A stretch of DNA of 64,000 nucleotides from Macrostomum hystrix (lineage: Eukaryota; Platyhelminthes; Macrostomidae), in NCBI GenBank assembly GCA_950097015.1, contig CATNEN010000002.1, positions 620,001-684,000 on the forward strand. Direction: 5' to 3'. The position numbers and the translations under genes are program-made. This document shows positions 35,062 through 47,295 of the stretch, piece after piece (positions within the stretch are counted from its first letter, which is position 1; each line of letters begins with the position of its first letter). A model generated the notes under the pieces. It saw nothing but the letters and a program-made list of their open reading frames with translations. It did not search any database and was not told the DNA's origin.

Positions 35062-38000
35062 ATGGCGCAGAAACTCTCCCCGTTCAATTGCATGAAGAAG
35101 AACAAAAAGCAGCCGGATTCACTGGTATGTCGTTGTTTTTTAACTTTCGACAGTCTAGTTAATATTAAATATAACAGAAAAAATTAGCAGCTTATTTGTA
35201 ATCCATGTTTTCTTCTTATTTAAACTTTGCTTTTTATTTTTATTTTTATATTGGTGAGTTACTGTAAAAATGTTTTGGTATTAAAAAGTTAAGTTGTTCT
35301 AAGCACTTAAGTAATCTTTGATCGTTGAACACTTTCAACGAAAGTTTTTTGTCGTTGTGGTTTTATACACGGTGAGTGTATAATTTAGTAAATCTGCTAG
35401 AATGTGTACTTACCAGTTACCCTCACTTGCCAGTTTAGGGCATATGTGATCTGATCATAGTTTGTAGACTCAAATTTTTTTATATGAGATATATATTTAT
35501 AATAATAATATTTGAAGAAACCTTTGTAATAAACAATGCTTTTCTTAAACAAAGAATTGTAAACTGACAGTTCTTATGTGGATTGACTGGCAGAAATTTA
35601 TCAGTTATTTAATGAAAAATTAAGACAAAATATATTTCTGCATGTCTTATGTCTATATGTAGGCATCTAGGCTAATATTACATAGCTTTCTGATCTATCT
35701 ACAAGCACTTAAAGAATTTCGGCCAGCTATCCATTTTTTATTTAGTCTTTGTTTTCCATCAAAAGTGAATTCGAAAATATTTCTTTAAACATCCTTCTGC
35801 AATCATCTAGCTTACAAAAATAAATAAATATATATATATATACTTTTTTTCAGAACAAGCCTGTTACAAAAACAACTACGGTGCCAGAGCCAATCGACGA
35901 AATGATTGACGATCCTGGGTATGATATAGATGATGTTTCATTTGTGCCTTTAAGTTCATTGATTTTTATATGTGCAAATAATTTCAGATATGCTAGAATT
36001 CAATCAGTGATGTCTGACAACAGACCTGGAGCATCTCATCAGCACAGTGCCTCAGATCAAGATGATGACGATAATCCAGTTGAGGAGGTTGTTGAAGCAA
36101 CTGGTAAGTTAATACTGAAAATGACAAAATCTATTTTTGGTTAGTAATTCAAGAAAACAACTCAAAAGCAATCTCAAAATCTCTGCAGCCGCAGTCGGAG
36201 TGCACGCGAGCATGCCAGTCTACGCCGAAGTGAAAAAGGTGATGTTATTGAATCTAATTTTTGTCCTCTCTATACTTTATCTATTATTATGCGCTACCGT
36301 TGACTGCTTCCGCCCACCACTGTTGTAGCCGTGTGGTTAGAAAGTCAGACTTATGACTTAATATTTGGCGATTCGGTTTAAAAATGTACCAGCATTAGCT
36401 GGGGCAATGGAGGTTGGGTTTGGCGCCACCCTACCCCAGTCCGTGGACTGAATAGCCAGCCGTACGAAGCCTTTGACTTTATTTTATAATAAAAATATAA
36501 AAATAATTGCTGGAGGGCTGCGAGCAATCGCACGTCATTGGAGACCCGCAGCCAATTCTGCCCATTTCGCTGACTCCTTGAAACACACGCTCACAGATAC
36601 TGTACGCAGGCATACAATCACACAGGTGTATACATCTGCCCTGACTTTTCTAGCTCAGGGACCTTGGTGCGAGAAGCAACCGCGTTAACCGCTCTGCCAC
36701 TGACCCCCTTGACTTTATCTTGGATTTGAATAATACATTTTCAGGGCTCCTCATCGTCAGCAGCAGCAGCAGCAGCAGCAGCTGGTTCTAGTGGCGTCTC
36801 ACCAAGGTCGCCAGCAGTACCAGAGAGGGCTGGCCCAAGCGGGTCAGCGGCCATCGAAAGCGTTCCAACACCGCGCAGCTCGCGTTCAAATCCCGTCCCC
36901 TCGCAGCGCTCTCCGCGACGCGTCGGTTTCCAAGGCAACGATGACGTGGACGGAGCCGGCGAAGCTGCGGCTGAACCGAGAGGCGGCGGAGGAGACGGCC
37001 GGTTGCTGACTGGAGTGTCGATCAACTCCTACGGTCTGGGCACCACCGCGTCATCGCTGCATTACGGTTGGTTACCGCTGATTAAAACTGTCCTAAATTT
37101 ATTATATTTTCACCCCCTACAAATTTTTCATTTCATAACAAACAACAGCAGATCAGTCAACTGATCTGTCTGAATCGGCTCGCAGCTACAGTCAGCAACA
37201 GCAGCAGCAGCAGCATCACCCAAGCCTTCTTAACAGTCTTCAATCGCAGGATCCATCGGATGTCCAGAGCCTCAAGCGGACGATTCGCCGTCTGACATCA
37301 GAGATGAGCCGCCTTCTCACCGTGCGGGATCAAGCTGGAGTATCTGGGGAGGCTTCAGCGGTGAGGGGTCGTGGTCACGTGACTCGCGAAACGAATATTA
37401 ACAGAAATCGTCTTTCTTGCACTGCATCTTGCATCCGCCCCATCGTCGAATCCCCCCTTCACCCGCAGCCGCGCCGCCTGCTACCAGGCAAAGGTCCCGT
37501 GCCTCCCTGGCTCTGCGACGCCCGCACCTTTGCCCCTCTACTGGCAGCCTACGAGGCTCAATTAGCCGCTCGCGACGAAGCCCAACAGAGGTGCGAGGCT
37601 CGACTCCATCTGGTTGAGGCCGAGGCCGCCGCACTAGTTCGCGAGAACGAGCGACTGAGATTGAAAATCAAAGAGGGAGCCGGCCCTGCTCAAACTGCTC
37701 AGAGCTCAGACTGGGACTCATTTACTGAGCAGGCCAGGCTAGTGCTGGAAGAGAATCAGCTGCTGATTCATCAGCTCAGCCTGCAGCAGGAGAGGGCCAA
37801 ACAGGCTCACAAGAACTACGTTACGGATAGTAAGCGAAAATTTTACTGAGCATTCCTCGCGTGCTGGGAGAACTACAAGGAGTAGAAGGATGGGAAACTT
37901 CGTTTCTTAGAAAAGTTTTGGAGGCTGGTTTTCACCGAAAAAATATACTGCCGATGAAAATAAAATTAGTGAAAATAAAATTGTCACTAATCTCATTAAT

Positions 38001-41000
38001 TGTCGCTATCACTATTCATCCTCTGGCTTTCCGAAGCCGATCTACTAAACTTACATAGATCTCATTTTTCATAGCCTATATTCTAACTGTGTATGTTCGT
38101 CTAGTCGAAATGTACATTCATGTAGCCTAATGTACATTCATGTAGCCTAAATGTACATTCATGTAGCCTAAATGTACATTCATCTAGCCTAATGTGCATT
38201 CATGTAGCCTAAATGTACATTCATCTAGCCTAAATGTACATTCATCTAGCCTAAATGTACATTCATCCCATCTCCCTACCCCAGCCACCAAGCTGAAGAA
38301 TCGAGCTGATGAACTCGAAGCGGAGAACGCCGAACTGCGAACAGAGCAGGAACGCCTCAGAGCTCGCCTGCAGGAGGTGAAGGCCAAATACCAGAGTGCT
38401 GTGGTTGACCGAGAGGACGAAGATCTGGAGACGGTGGACCGCGTCAAGGAGCTGCACCGCGAGCTGCTTGACGTGCGCAGTCAGCACAAGCAGGCCATGG
38501 AGGAGGTGACGAGACTGATGCAGGTGAGGCTGGTTCTGAATGTCCGTCTGTCTGATCAAATTATCTAAAAAAACTGTTTCATTCTTTGTCAGAACTCGGA
38601 GCGAGAGCGAACTCGATTAGCTGAAGATCTGGCAGACACGGCGGCGGAGAAAGAAAAACTCACAGTTGAAGTGGTCGGACTGAAGAACGCTTTGCAGTAA
38701 GCTAGACACTCTACTGGTAGTAGAAAGTCGGGGTTTCTCAATGCTTACAATCATAATATCTTTCATGACTATTTTTTCTTATTTCAGAAACAAGCACAGG
38801 GATAACATATTGTTGCAGAAGTTTGTTAAAAAGCACAATAAACTTCAGCAATACTTGGACTCCGTTGTCAGCGCTGTATGTCGAATTTTAAAACCTGATT
38901 TCTAGGTCATAATATAACAGCTAATCTTTTGTTTAAATTGTTTCGTATCTTGCAGGCAACAAATTTGCAAAACGAGCGAGATGCATTCAGAGCAGCTGTA
39001 AGATCCATTTTAAATGTTTATGTCCACCTGTCAAATATATATCCTACCTTAACTCTCGGCTATTCCGACACCCAAGCTCTAAAAATACCTGACACCTCAC
39101 TCTTGGCTCACCTGACACCTCAGCTCTCACCTCACCTGACACCTCAGCAATCACCTCACCTGACACCTCAGCTCTCACCTCACCTGAAACCTTAGCTCTC
39201 ACCTCACCTGACACCTCAGCAATAACCTCACCTGACACCTTAGCTCTCACCTCACCTGACACCTCAGCAATCACCTCACCTGACACCTTAGCTCTCACCT
39301 CACCTGACACCTCAGCAATCACCTCACCTGACACCTCAGCTCTCACATCACCTGACACCTCAGCTCTCACCTCACCTGACACCTTAGCTCTCACCTCACC
39401 TGACACCTCAGCAATCACCTCACCTGACACCTCAGCTATTGGCTCCTGACACCTTAGCTCTCACCTCACCTGACACCTCAGATCTCACCTGACCTGACAC
39501 CTCAGCTCTCACCTCACCTGACACCTCAGCTCTCACCTCACCTGACACCTCAGCTCTCACCTCACCTGACACCTCAGCTCTCACCTCACCTGACACCTTA
39601 GCTCTCACATCACCTGACACCTCAGCAATCACCTCACCTGACACCTCAGCTATTGGCTCCTGACACCTTAGCTCTCACCTCACCTGACACCTCAGATCTC
39701 ACCTGACCTGACACCTTAGCTCTCACCTCACCTGACACCTCAGCTCTCACCTTACCTGACACCTCAGCTCTCACATCACCTGACACCTCAGCTATCGTCT
39801 CACCTGACACCTCAGCAATCACTGCACCTGACATCCCAGTTGAATAATTAATAAATTGAACAATGCGTACCACTGTCCCGTCAGATGGAGGAGCAGGAGC
39901 GTCAGCTAGCTCGTCTAGCCAATCAACTCATCGAAGAGCTGAAACTGCAGAATGCTTTTAATGAGCGAAGCAAAAGCAAGGTAATGGAATTTACTCATTA
40001 TACGATTTTAAGGACCAATCACCTTTGATCTTGCCAACTCCTAACGCAAAAAGTCAACTTTTCAATGCAATTCAATGATTTTTATCTTACTTTCTAGATC
40101 GACGAAGAACCAGATGATGTAATTTGCATTGCTCATGGTTTACGCGCTTAAAAAATCTTTCATAATATGTGTACTTGTGCTGAAAGGTGTTGATTTAACA
40201 AAAATATTCATTAATGTTGCTTAAAATTCTGCGTTTGCTCAAGTGTCTCTGAAATAAGTAGAACTTTCACCGAAAACTAACTACTCTTAGCTTTGAAGTC
40301 TCCTTTCTAATTCTCAAACATTTTCTAAGATTCTAAGATTTCGAGACTAATTCTTGTTCCCACAAAATTTCATTCCAGGCTAAGCCGTCAATCAAATTGG
40401 AGAAGTTGATTCAAACGTGAGAAAAATAAGTTTTGATTACTGTGACTTATTACCAAATCGTACGAGTCGTAGGAACGATTTACAAATCTCTCAACGGCGC
40501 CATTTTTTAGGATTGTTACCCTTCTCAAAGAGAACGAAGGCAAGCGAGACGATCTGGAGAAGCAGGTCCGCTATCAACAGTCGCTGCTGCGCCAGAAAGC
40601 GCAACAGTTAGAGAGCGCCGAGGCCGAGAAAAGGTGCGTCCGAGTTGCTCGTCCCTTATTGGCTGGTGCTTAGGCCAGCAGGAGTGGCGGATAATTTGTA
40701 GCAGCAAATTCACTTCTTTCTTTTAACTCCTAATATTTAAAGATTCAAATGGCACTTTTATTTCCCCCCTTACCGCTAATTTGTCTATGACCCTTGTTAT
40801 CGATAGGTACAGTTGCACGGTTAAGACTTAAATGTAACCCCACGACAAAACTAAATAAACAAGCCCAAGCTTTTGCCGACTCTTAAATTTAACAGCAACA
40901 TTTGTAGCAAGTCAGCTACAAAATTGGTAGCAGAGCGTTTCATCATGCCAAAAACCAGGAGACACGAACCAGGCACAGCAGAAGCCCAGCGTCAACAGCG

Positions 41001-44000
41001 GCAACCCGATGAAACGCCTCAAATTCCCGAGCGAAAAATCACACAGCACGCAGTCAAACCACCCGCGTTCTATCGCAAGTCCCCAGAAATATGGTTCCGT
41101 CAGTTAGAAGCCCAGTTCACGTTAGCCGGCATCGTCAATCCGACAACCAAGTTCCACCACACACTGGCCGCTCTACCCGAAGACGTGGCTTGCTCAATCG
41201 ATCTGGATACGGGAGACTATGCGTCACTTAAGTCGGCGGTGCTCGAATCGTTACGCGTAAACCGGCACCAGCGCATCGAAGAGGCACTGGCTGCAGTTGA
41301 ACTCGGCGACCGCCGTCCATCGCAACTGGTTAACGACATCAAGCGCAAGTTCGGCGAAGTCGGTCTGCAAGTCGATGATAGCATCGTCAAGTCTCGGCTC
41401 CTGTCGGCACTCCCGACCCACATCCGTTCCGCATTAGTCGGACACGAAGACGCGCCGCTGGATGCTTTCTCTAAAATCGCCGACAGCATGCTGGCCGTGT
41501 CAGCCAGCACAACGCCGTTCGCCCCAATCAACCGGGCCATCGCACCCGGCCAGTTGTCCGCAGGAAACAAGAAAAGTCCGTTTCGAGGAGCTAGACGCGT
41601 TGATTTTCAAGCCAACCGAAATTCTCTCCGCCGCCCTAAAATCTGCAACGGTCACCTGTACTACGCCGCGGAAGCTCGCACCTGCCGACCGTGGTGTCAG
41701 TGGCCTGGACCGAAGCCGACGATAACACTCGCCAGCCGCCAACCTACTCCGACTCAATCCCGCTCAAGCAGCCCAACGCCGACAGCGGCGTCAAACTAGT
41801 GGGTCACGTGCCTCGGCCGAGCCGCGACCCCTCCCAGGCCAACACGTTATTACTGTTGTGTCAAATTCTCCGTTCACCCGTTTCCTTTATAGTTGACACC
41901 GGTGCTGAGCGATCGCTGCTCCCACTAAAATTCGCTCCTCAAAATCTGTTGACAACCACACATGTGAAACTCTGTAGCATCGATGGTCGAGAAATCCCAA
42001 CTTTCGGCCAATGCTGCGTCACTCTTACAATTCCTGGTCTCCGTAGACCCTACCCTGCATCATTTATCGTTACCGACACTGCGCCAATTCTCGGAGCCGA
42101 CTTCTTCCTCAAGTTTGGGTTCCTCATCGATCTGAACACACGACGCATACAAGACCCAGCGACATCTCTTTACGCCAACCTCAGTCCATCGAGTGTGCAA
42201 CTTCCCAAAATCAACGCCACAACTCAACTGGAACCGACCACACCACTCAAAAATTTCCCGCGATTACTGGAGGCACCGGACTACACCGCGCCACCCGCCA
42301 CATCTGTGCGACACCGCATCGAGACGACAGGTGAACCTGTATTCTGTCGACCTCGCCCATTATCCCCAGCGAAGTACGAAATCGCAAAGTTGGAATTCGA
42401 CAAGCTCCTCCGCTTCGGTATCGTTCGCCCCTCGGCCAGTCCCTGGGCCTCCCCGCTTCACATGGTGAAGAAGAGGGACGGCTCCTGGCGACCATGTGGA
42501 GATTATCGAGCACTGAACGCGGCAACCAAACCAGACCGTTACCCTATTCCGAACATCAATCATTTTCACCATCGTCTACATGGAGCGAAAGTGTTCAGCA
42601 CCCTTGACCTGGTTAAGGCCTACCACTTCATCCCGATTGCAGACGAAGATGTTGAGAAAACAGCGATTTGCACGCCATTTGGTTCTTTCGAATACATTCG
42701 CATGCCATTCGGCCTGAGAAACGCCGCCAGCACATTCCAGCGATACGTAGATTCCGTCTTTAGCGACCTCCCGTTCGTAACATCTTACATCGACGACATC
42801 TTGGTACACAGCCAGTCACGCGAAGAACATCAAGCGCACATCGAAGAGGTGCTGCGACGTCTAAGCGACAAAGGCTTGGGCGTCAACTCTGAAAAGTGCC
42901 ATTTCTTTCGCGATTCAGTGGAGTTTCTTGGGTACTTCGTCACTGCTGACGGCATCCGACCGCTTCCGAACCGAGTCGAAGCACTGCGGAAACTCGAGGC
43001 TCCCACTGACATGCAATCACTACGGCGCTACCTTGGCATGTTCGGTTTTTATCAGCGGTGCATTCCTAATTATGCTGAGATCGCCACCCCGCTACGACAA
43101 CTCGTCACGGCACCATTCAATTGGACGAAGCGACACGACGAGGCTTGGAAAGAACTCCAGGACAGTCTGGCGAACGCAGTCACCCTGACTTTTCCTCAAG
43201 CCAATGCCACATTCACAATCACAACCGACGCCAGCGCCACTGCCATCGGCGCAGCATTGCATCAGGTGGTAGCCGAGCAATCTTCTCCATTGGCATTCTA
43301 CTCTCGCAAGCTCTCTGACACGGAAGCAGCTTACAGCACTTTTGATCGGGAACTGCTGGCTATTTTTGCTGCGGTCAAGACATGGAAATACATGATCCAA
43401 GGCCAACAAACCACCGTGTTCTGCGACCACAAGCCCATCAGCGGAGCGTTTAGAAATAGGAAAGAACGGTTTTCCGATCGACAACAACGCCAGCTATCCG
43501 TCATCACGGAGTTTGTTAGCGACATCATCCACATTTCCGGCAAGGACAACATCGTAGCCGACACGCTATCACGACCGGTTTGCCCATCCCAGAACCCGCC
43601 ACCAACCACAATTCGACTGCTGTCTGACCTTCCTCAATGTGTGGACCTGCCAGCCATCGCACGAGCACAGAAGGAAAACCCAGAGGATGAACCCCAGACA
43701 GGCCGTTTCAACAACTTCGACATTGGAATCAAGGACTGCCCACTGCGATGCGAAATCTCGCAGACAAACCCACGTCCCGTCATCCCTAGGACTCTCCGAC
43801 GCGCTGTTTTTGACTCACTGCATGCATTCGCACATCCTGGCCGCAAAGCCACGCAACGACTCATCGTCTATCGTTTTTTTTGGCTAGGTATGGCTAACGA
43901 CATCCAAAGGTGGGTAGCCGAATGTCAACAGTGCCAGCAGTGCAAGACAGGTCGTCACGTCCAACGCCCGTTGCAACAGCTTCCAGCACCCTCTCAACGC

Positions 44001-45660
44001 TTCACGACGGTCCATATCGATTTAGTCGGACCACTGCCACCTCCAGAGTCGACCGACGTTAGTCCCAGACCTCGCTACTTGCTCACAATGGTCGATGCAT
44101 ATTCACGTTGGATTGAAGCTGCCCCTCTCATTGACATCACCGCCACTTCAGTCGCGTGCGCCTTCCTAGAATCCTGGATTTCTCGGTTTGGCCCACCATT
44201 GACGCTGGTGACCGATCAAGGCGCGCAGTTCCGCGCGGAGCTCAAGCGAAACCTGGCGACACTGCTCGGAATCCATCACATCCGCACTTCAGCCTACAAT
44301 CCGAGGGCAAATGGCATCGTCGAGCGAACCCACCGAACATTAAAGTCCGGGCTGAAAGCACGTGGCAAGAACTGGCTGCAGCAGCTACCCATCGTGCTTC
44401 TCGGAATGCGCATTTTTGCAGACGAGACAGGTGCATCTCCATTCTCCATCGTTACCGGTGAACAACCATTAGTCCCACCTGTAGTTGCCGACACCTCCTC
44501 TGTCAAGGAACTTTCCACAAGACTGCACCAACTTTTTTTTCCGTATCGCCAACCACGAACGCGCGAGGTAAGAATTCATCTGCCAGCAGACTTGGCTGCA
44601 TGCACCCACGTCTGGTTGCGACTAGATCGAGTTCGACGTCCCCTAGAAGCACCCTACCAGGGACCCTATGCAGTGTTGGAGAGACACGAAACGACATTTA
44701 CATTGGAAATCAACGGCAAGCCTTCTGTAGTGTCTATTGATCGAGTGAAACCAGCTACACTCCCAGCACCGGTACCAATTAGCAAAGCACCAGCAACTAC
44801 TGTAACACCGGAAAACCCACCGGCAGCAAACATACGTGCTAAAACCGCTTCCCACGTTCGTTTTTCCACAGAACCATCTGTTAAACTGTTTTACGCAACT
44901 GAACCATTATTAACCTAACTGAAAAGCATCGTTTTCTAACTGTTTCATAACGACAATCAAAACCTTTGCATAAACTCCGTTTTGGGTGGGGGGAGTATCT
45001 TGTAGCAGCAAATTCACTTCTTTCTTTTAACTCCTAATATTTAAAGATTCAAATGGCACTTTTATTTCCCCCCTTACCGCTAATTTGTCTATGACCCTTG
45101 TTATCGATAGGTACAGTTGCACGGTTAAGACTTAAATGTAACCCCACGACAAAACTAAATAAACAAGCCCAAGCTTTTGCCGACTCTTAAATTTAACAGC
45201 AACATTTGTAGCAAGTCAGCTACAAATTAAGTAAAAAACTTTCTACCCCCAACTCCTCCCCTAGAAAGGAACATCGACTCGTCTCTAATTGGCTGGGGCT
45301 TGAGAGACGAAAAATTGAACAGAAAACTTTCCACCCCCTAACTTACCTCCAACTCCTCCCCTAGATAAGAACATCCACTTGTCTCTAATTGGTCCGCGCT
45401 TAGACTAACACGAGAGACCAAGAATGTAGATTGAGCAAAAACTTTCCAGCACCCTCCGGCAATAAAATACCAACTACCACCCCACCCACCCTCCGACACT
45501 CTCATTGATAAAAAAGGTTCTGTCTTATCTCATTAGCCGTCACGATGAGCCAATAAAGTATTGTAATAAACATTATAAAATGATGCTATTTTTTCCTTTC
45601 TCCTTCAGAATCGTGGAAGACGAACTGGAAGACGCCTGGAATACAGCTGTAGCCAACTAG
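35062..45660 (+). CDS. Coiled-coil centrosomal protein, probably CEP89-like
   Basis: Sixteen exons give 662 residues with all phases consistent: 35062-35124, 35854-35918, 35988-36103, 36189-36238, 36745-37066, 37152-37360, 37469-37829, 38285-38523, 38593-38696, 38788-38875, 38956-38997, 39885-39980, 40098-40118, 40379-40416, 40511-40633 and 45609-45660. The N-terminal 260 or so residues are acidic, serine-rich and disordered, with an alanine run from a CAG repeat and a Gln run. From about residue 280 it is coiled coil. The block with LLAAYEAQ, then ENERL, then [13 protein letters not shown] resembles what I recall of CEP89 (distal appendage of centrioles). The match is from memory and length (human CEP89 is somewhat longer). 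A Ty3/gypsy element fills the last intron. The 21-base exon 13 could instead read on to a stop at 40151, giving a shorter isoform. Confidence 0.75.
36322..36480 (+). mobile_element. Degenerate SINE, family 1
   Basis: A tRNA-like start (GTAGCCGTGTGGTTAGAAAG) and a B-box remnant (GGCGATTCGGTTT) run straight into the ACCAGCATTAGCTGGGGCAA and CAGTCCGTGGACTGAAT blocks of the family. Intronic in the CEP89-like gene. Confidence 0.65.
36512..36710 (-). mobile_element. SINE, family 2
   Basis: On the minus strand the head is at the right (GGTGGCAGAGCGG-like, then CTCGCACCAAGGTCCCTGAG). The body contains GTCAGGGCAGATGTA and ends in a GGGTCTCCAATGACGTGCGA tail. It lies in the same intron, next to the family 1 copy. 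Confidence 0.7.
38102..38272. repeat. 21-bp minisatellite in a CEP89-like intron
   Basis: About eight copies of GTACATTCATGTAGCCTAAAT, with CATCTAGCC variants and 20-bp units. The array ends right before the acceptor of exon 38285-38523. Confidence 0.85.
39095..39835. repeat. 24-bp minisatellite in a CEP89-like intron
   Basis: About 31 copies of CACCTGACACCTCAGCTCTC + ACCT, with AGCAATCACC and CCTTAGCTC variants. A sub-block containing CTATTGGCTCCTGACACC appears twice (about 39432 and 39652), so part of the array was duplicated. The unit length is a multiple of three, giving long but meaningless minus-strand frames. Confidence 0.93.
40697..40920 (+). repeat. 5' LTR
   Basis: 224 bp with TG...CA ends, identical to the 3' copy. 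Transcription of the element should start here. Confidence 0.95.
40925..40937 (+). promoter_or_regulatory. Primer binding site of the retrotransposon
   Basis: TGGTAGCAGAGCG begins four bases after the 5' LTR. The TGG start fits pairing with a tRNA 3' CCA end. The tRNA species is not identified. Confidence 0.7.
40945..41799 (+). CDS. Gag polyprotein of the Ty3/gypsy element
   Basis: 284 residues from the first ATG after the primer site. A basic N-terminus precedes a capsid-like region ([21 protein letters not shown] is the typical start of metazoan gypsy Gag). A single cysteine/histidine motif near the C-terminus reads C-x2-H-x3-A-x2-AR-x-C-x3-C, as in many Gags of this group. The frame overlaps Pol by 109 bases, with Pol in the -1 frame. 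Confidence 0.9.
   Translation: MPKTRRHEPGTAEAQRQQRQPDETPQIPERKITQHAVKPPAFYRKSPEIWFRQLEAQFTLAGIVNPTTKFHHTLAALPEDVACSIDLDTGDYASLKSAVLESLRVNRHQRIEEALAAVELGDRRPSQLVNDIKRKFGEVGLQVDDSIVKSRLLSALPTHIRSALVGHEDAPLDAFSKIADSMLAVSASTTPFAPINRAIAPGQLSAGNKKSPFRGARRVDFQANRNSLRRPKICNGHLYYAAEARTCRPWCQWPGPKPTITLASRQPTPTQSRSSSPTPTAASN
41691..44918 (+). CDS. Pol polyprotein: protease, reverse transcriptase, RNase H, integrase
   Basis: About 1,075 codons, open throughout. Motifs in order: aspartic protease VDTGAERS; reverse transcriptase with [25 protein letters not shown] and the catalytic YIDD; RNase H beginning [14 protein letters not shown]; integrase with the HHCC zinc finger (H-x3-H...C-x2-C), then D, D and E of the DDE core ([24 protein letters not shown]). 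It is in the -1 frame relative to Gag and overlaps it at 41691-41799, so a -1 frameshift is expected. I could not point to a convincing slippery site. The start given is simply the first ATG in the frame. Confidence 0.93.
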   Translation: MVSVAWTEADDNTRQPPTYSDSIPLKQPNADSGVKLVGHVPRPSRDPSQANTLLLLCQILRSPVSFIVDTGAERSLLPLKFAPQNLLTTTHVKLCSIDGREIPTFGQCCVTLTIPGLRRPYPASFIVTDTAPILGADFFLKFGFLIDLNTRRIQDPATSLYANLSPSSVQLPKINATTQLEPTTPLKNFPRLLEAPDYTAPPATSVRHRIETTGEPVFCRPRPLSPAKYEIAKLEFDKLLRFGIVRPSASPWASPLHMVKKRDGSWRPCGDYRALNAATKPDRYPIPNINHFHHRLHGAKVFSTLDLVKAYHFIPIADEDVEKTAICTPFGSFEYIRMPFGLRNAASTFQRYVDSVFSDLPFVTSYIDDILVHSQSREEHQAHIEEVLRRLSDKGLGVNSEKCHFFRDSVEFLGYFVTADGIRPLPNRVEALRKLEAPTDMQSLRRYLGMFGFYQRCIPNYAEIATPLRQLVTAPFNWTKRHDEAWKELQDSLANAVTLTFPQANATFTITTDASATAIGAALHQVVAEQSSPLAFYSRKLSDTEAAYSTFDRELLAIFAAVKTWKYMIQGQQTTVFCDHKPISGAFRNRKERFSDRQQRQLSVITEFVSDIIHISGKDNIVADTLSRPVCPSQNPPPTTIRLLSDLPQCVDLPAIARAQKENPEDEPQTGRFNNFDIGIKDCPLRCEISQTNPRPVIPRTLRRAVFDSLHAFAHPGRKATQRLIVYRFFWLGMANDIQRWVAECQQCQQCKTGRHVQRPLQQLPAPSQRFTTVHIDLVGPLPPPESTDVSPRPRYLLTMVDAYSRWIEAAPLIDITATSVACAFLESWISRFGPPLTLVTDQGAQFRAELKRNLATLLGIHHIRTSAYNPRANGIVERTHRTLKSGLKARGKNWLQQLPIVLLGMRIFADETGASPFSIVTGEQPLVPPVVADTSSVKELSTRLHQLFFPYRQPRTREVRIHLPADLAACTHVWLRLDRVRRPLEAPYQGPYAVLERHETTFTLEINGKPSVVSIDRVKPATLPAPVPISKAPATTVTPENPPAANIRAKTASHVRFSTEPSVKLFYATEPLLT
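45001..45224 (+). repeat. 3' LTR
   Basis: 224 bp, following the polypurine tract and followed by the AATT target duplication. Confidence 0.95.
45234..45470. repeat. Tandem repeat of about 100 bp beside the retrotransposon
   Basis: The sequence AACTTTC-ACCCC...CAACTCCTCCCCTAGA...GTCTCTAATTGG...CTTGAGAGAC occurs about two and a half times. A related fragment (CGTCCCTTATTGGCTGGTGC) lies at about 40648, left of the element, so the retrotransposon inserted into this array. Confidence 0.6.
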
Positions 45661-47295
45661 TAGATGTCCTTTCAACTTTTTGTGACACTGTACGTCTGTA
45701 GAAATGAAGCAAATTTCTATGACTGGGCAATTCTCGCAGATTGTTATAATTACTTCGCATCTAGAAGTGTCCAAACACTTTTTGTTCAAACTCATAAACT
45801 TAGAAACTAAATTAGGATGTGAAACTCAGGCGCTAGTCGTTTGATAATTATTTCACAACTCGCTAATTGTGAATTGAGTTGTTAAGCGATAAAATATTCA
45901 AGAGTAAAACATTGGCTTTATTTTTTATTTTGCTAAACAGTAGATCGTACATCCGTCCAGTCTAATGTACATATTGTGTTCCTCACTTGTTGTTCCGTTA
46001 AGCTATTCTTTGGTTTGTGCTTTTTTCTTTATCAAATTTTAGTTAAACGCTTAGGCTTAGATTGTTCAGAAAAAATTTGCTGGTCAAATTTTTAATTCTG
46101 ATTCAAGACATTTGTGAACAGCGTGCAGTTCGGTATGATTTGGTTTTCGTTATTTCAGAAAAAAGCGTTTTAAAAAATCTTTCGGACTTATCATTTTTGT
46201 TTTGTTAATTTTTTCGTAGAAACCCTCGTCATTCAGTGAAACGACGTAAAGTCCACTTTCTTTCGCAAATTTCTTGTATTTTTTCTGCGCCAATAAAACT
46301 AGAAAAAGACGCAATGTCTATGAGTTTTATTTCTTTCGTTGTTGGATTCGATAAGAATCGGGCAGTAGCATCCGTTTATTTATTCAAGAAGTTGGAGAGG
46401 ACATATTTAGGGAAAAATAGTTCTTTCTGGAACAATTGTTTTGGATGTAAAACGCTAATTATAAGACATTGCTGTCTTATATTGCTGTTTAAAATTACTT
46501 GTTATTAAGTACTTTCTACGACTTTGGGACGAGTAACAGAACCACATTTGCAAACTTTATATTTATCTTTAAACCACCACCTCACTCCGCGACACTCTAG
46601 CTTCCAACCACCACCTCACTCCGCGACACTCTAGCTTCAAACCCTCACTCCGCGTCACTCTAGCTTCAAACCACCACCTCACTCCGCGACACTCTAGCTT
46701 CAAACCCTCACTCCGCGTCACTCTAGCTTTAAACCTCACTCTGTGACACTCAAGCTTCAAACCACCACCTCACTCCGCGGCACTCTAGCTTCAAACTACC
46801 ACCCCACTATGCGTACCCTTAAATATGACCCACGCACTATAAACGAAGGTATACACGTTTACGGTTGAATTAAAAAAAATACATCACATCTATATAATTG
46901 TTACTAATTGACTCTAAAGAAACAGAAAGTCTGTTAGTTGAACAACATAGATTTTTCTTCAAAAGCGATGGACTTAAGAAATATTAAATACGAATATTAT
47001 AAATTGCGGTTGACAAGTTGCAGCAGAAGTAGCCTGACAAGTGTAATAAAGCTTATAGTGAGTATAGTTGAAATATTTTCGGTACAGGTTCGCACACAAC
47101 GTCTGCAATCAGCTAATCTGTCTATGCAAATTTATAAATTAAGCATGTTTGATGTGAAAGATTGGTCAACAAAAATGTACGATTAGTGTAACAACGGGAG
47201 AATGAGAGAACGATGAGGATATGGATTGCACGAGAAAACGTCTAACGTCAATATCACTCTGCGAAAGTCACTGTCACGTACAGTCTTCAGTGGTT
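45661..47295. other. Region between the CEP89-like gene and GCH1
   Basis: Contains the 3' ends of both convergent genes, AT-rich spacer and one minisatellite (46571-46795). No further gene is evident. Confidence 0.5.
46571..46795. repeat. Mixed 29/34-bp minisatellite
   Basis: About seven units of CTCCGCGACACTCTAGCTTC + AAACC. Two unit types alternate: one with ACCACCTCA (34 bp) and one with CTCA and GTCACT (29 bp). Confidence 0.85.

Larger units (their letters stand above)
40697..45224 (+). mobile_element. Complete Ty3/gypsy LTR retrotransposon
   Basis: A 4,528-bp element with 224-bp LTRs (40697-40920 and 45001-45224) that I find identical base for base. They start TGTAGCAG and end GCTACA, flanked by a 4-bp target duplication AATT (40693-40696, 45225-45228). 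A primer binding site TGGTAGCAGAGCG begins at 40925. A polypurine tract GGGTGGGGGGAGTATC precedes the 3' LTR. Gag and Pol are open and no envelope frame is present. It lies in sense orientation in the last intron of the CEP89-like gene. Identical LTRs mean a very recent insertion. Confidence 0.97.

Noticed and set aside
38194-38568. Frame beginning [17 protein letters not shown]
   Set aside because: Its start is read through an intronic 21-bp minisatellite. The real exon starts after the CCCCAG acceptor at 38285.
39044-39873. Minus-strand frames with repeated AEVSGEVR
   Set aside because: They are a 24-bp intronic minisatellite read in the antisense direction, inside the CEP89-like gene.
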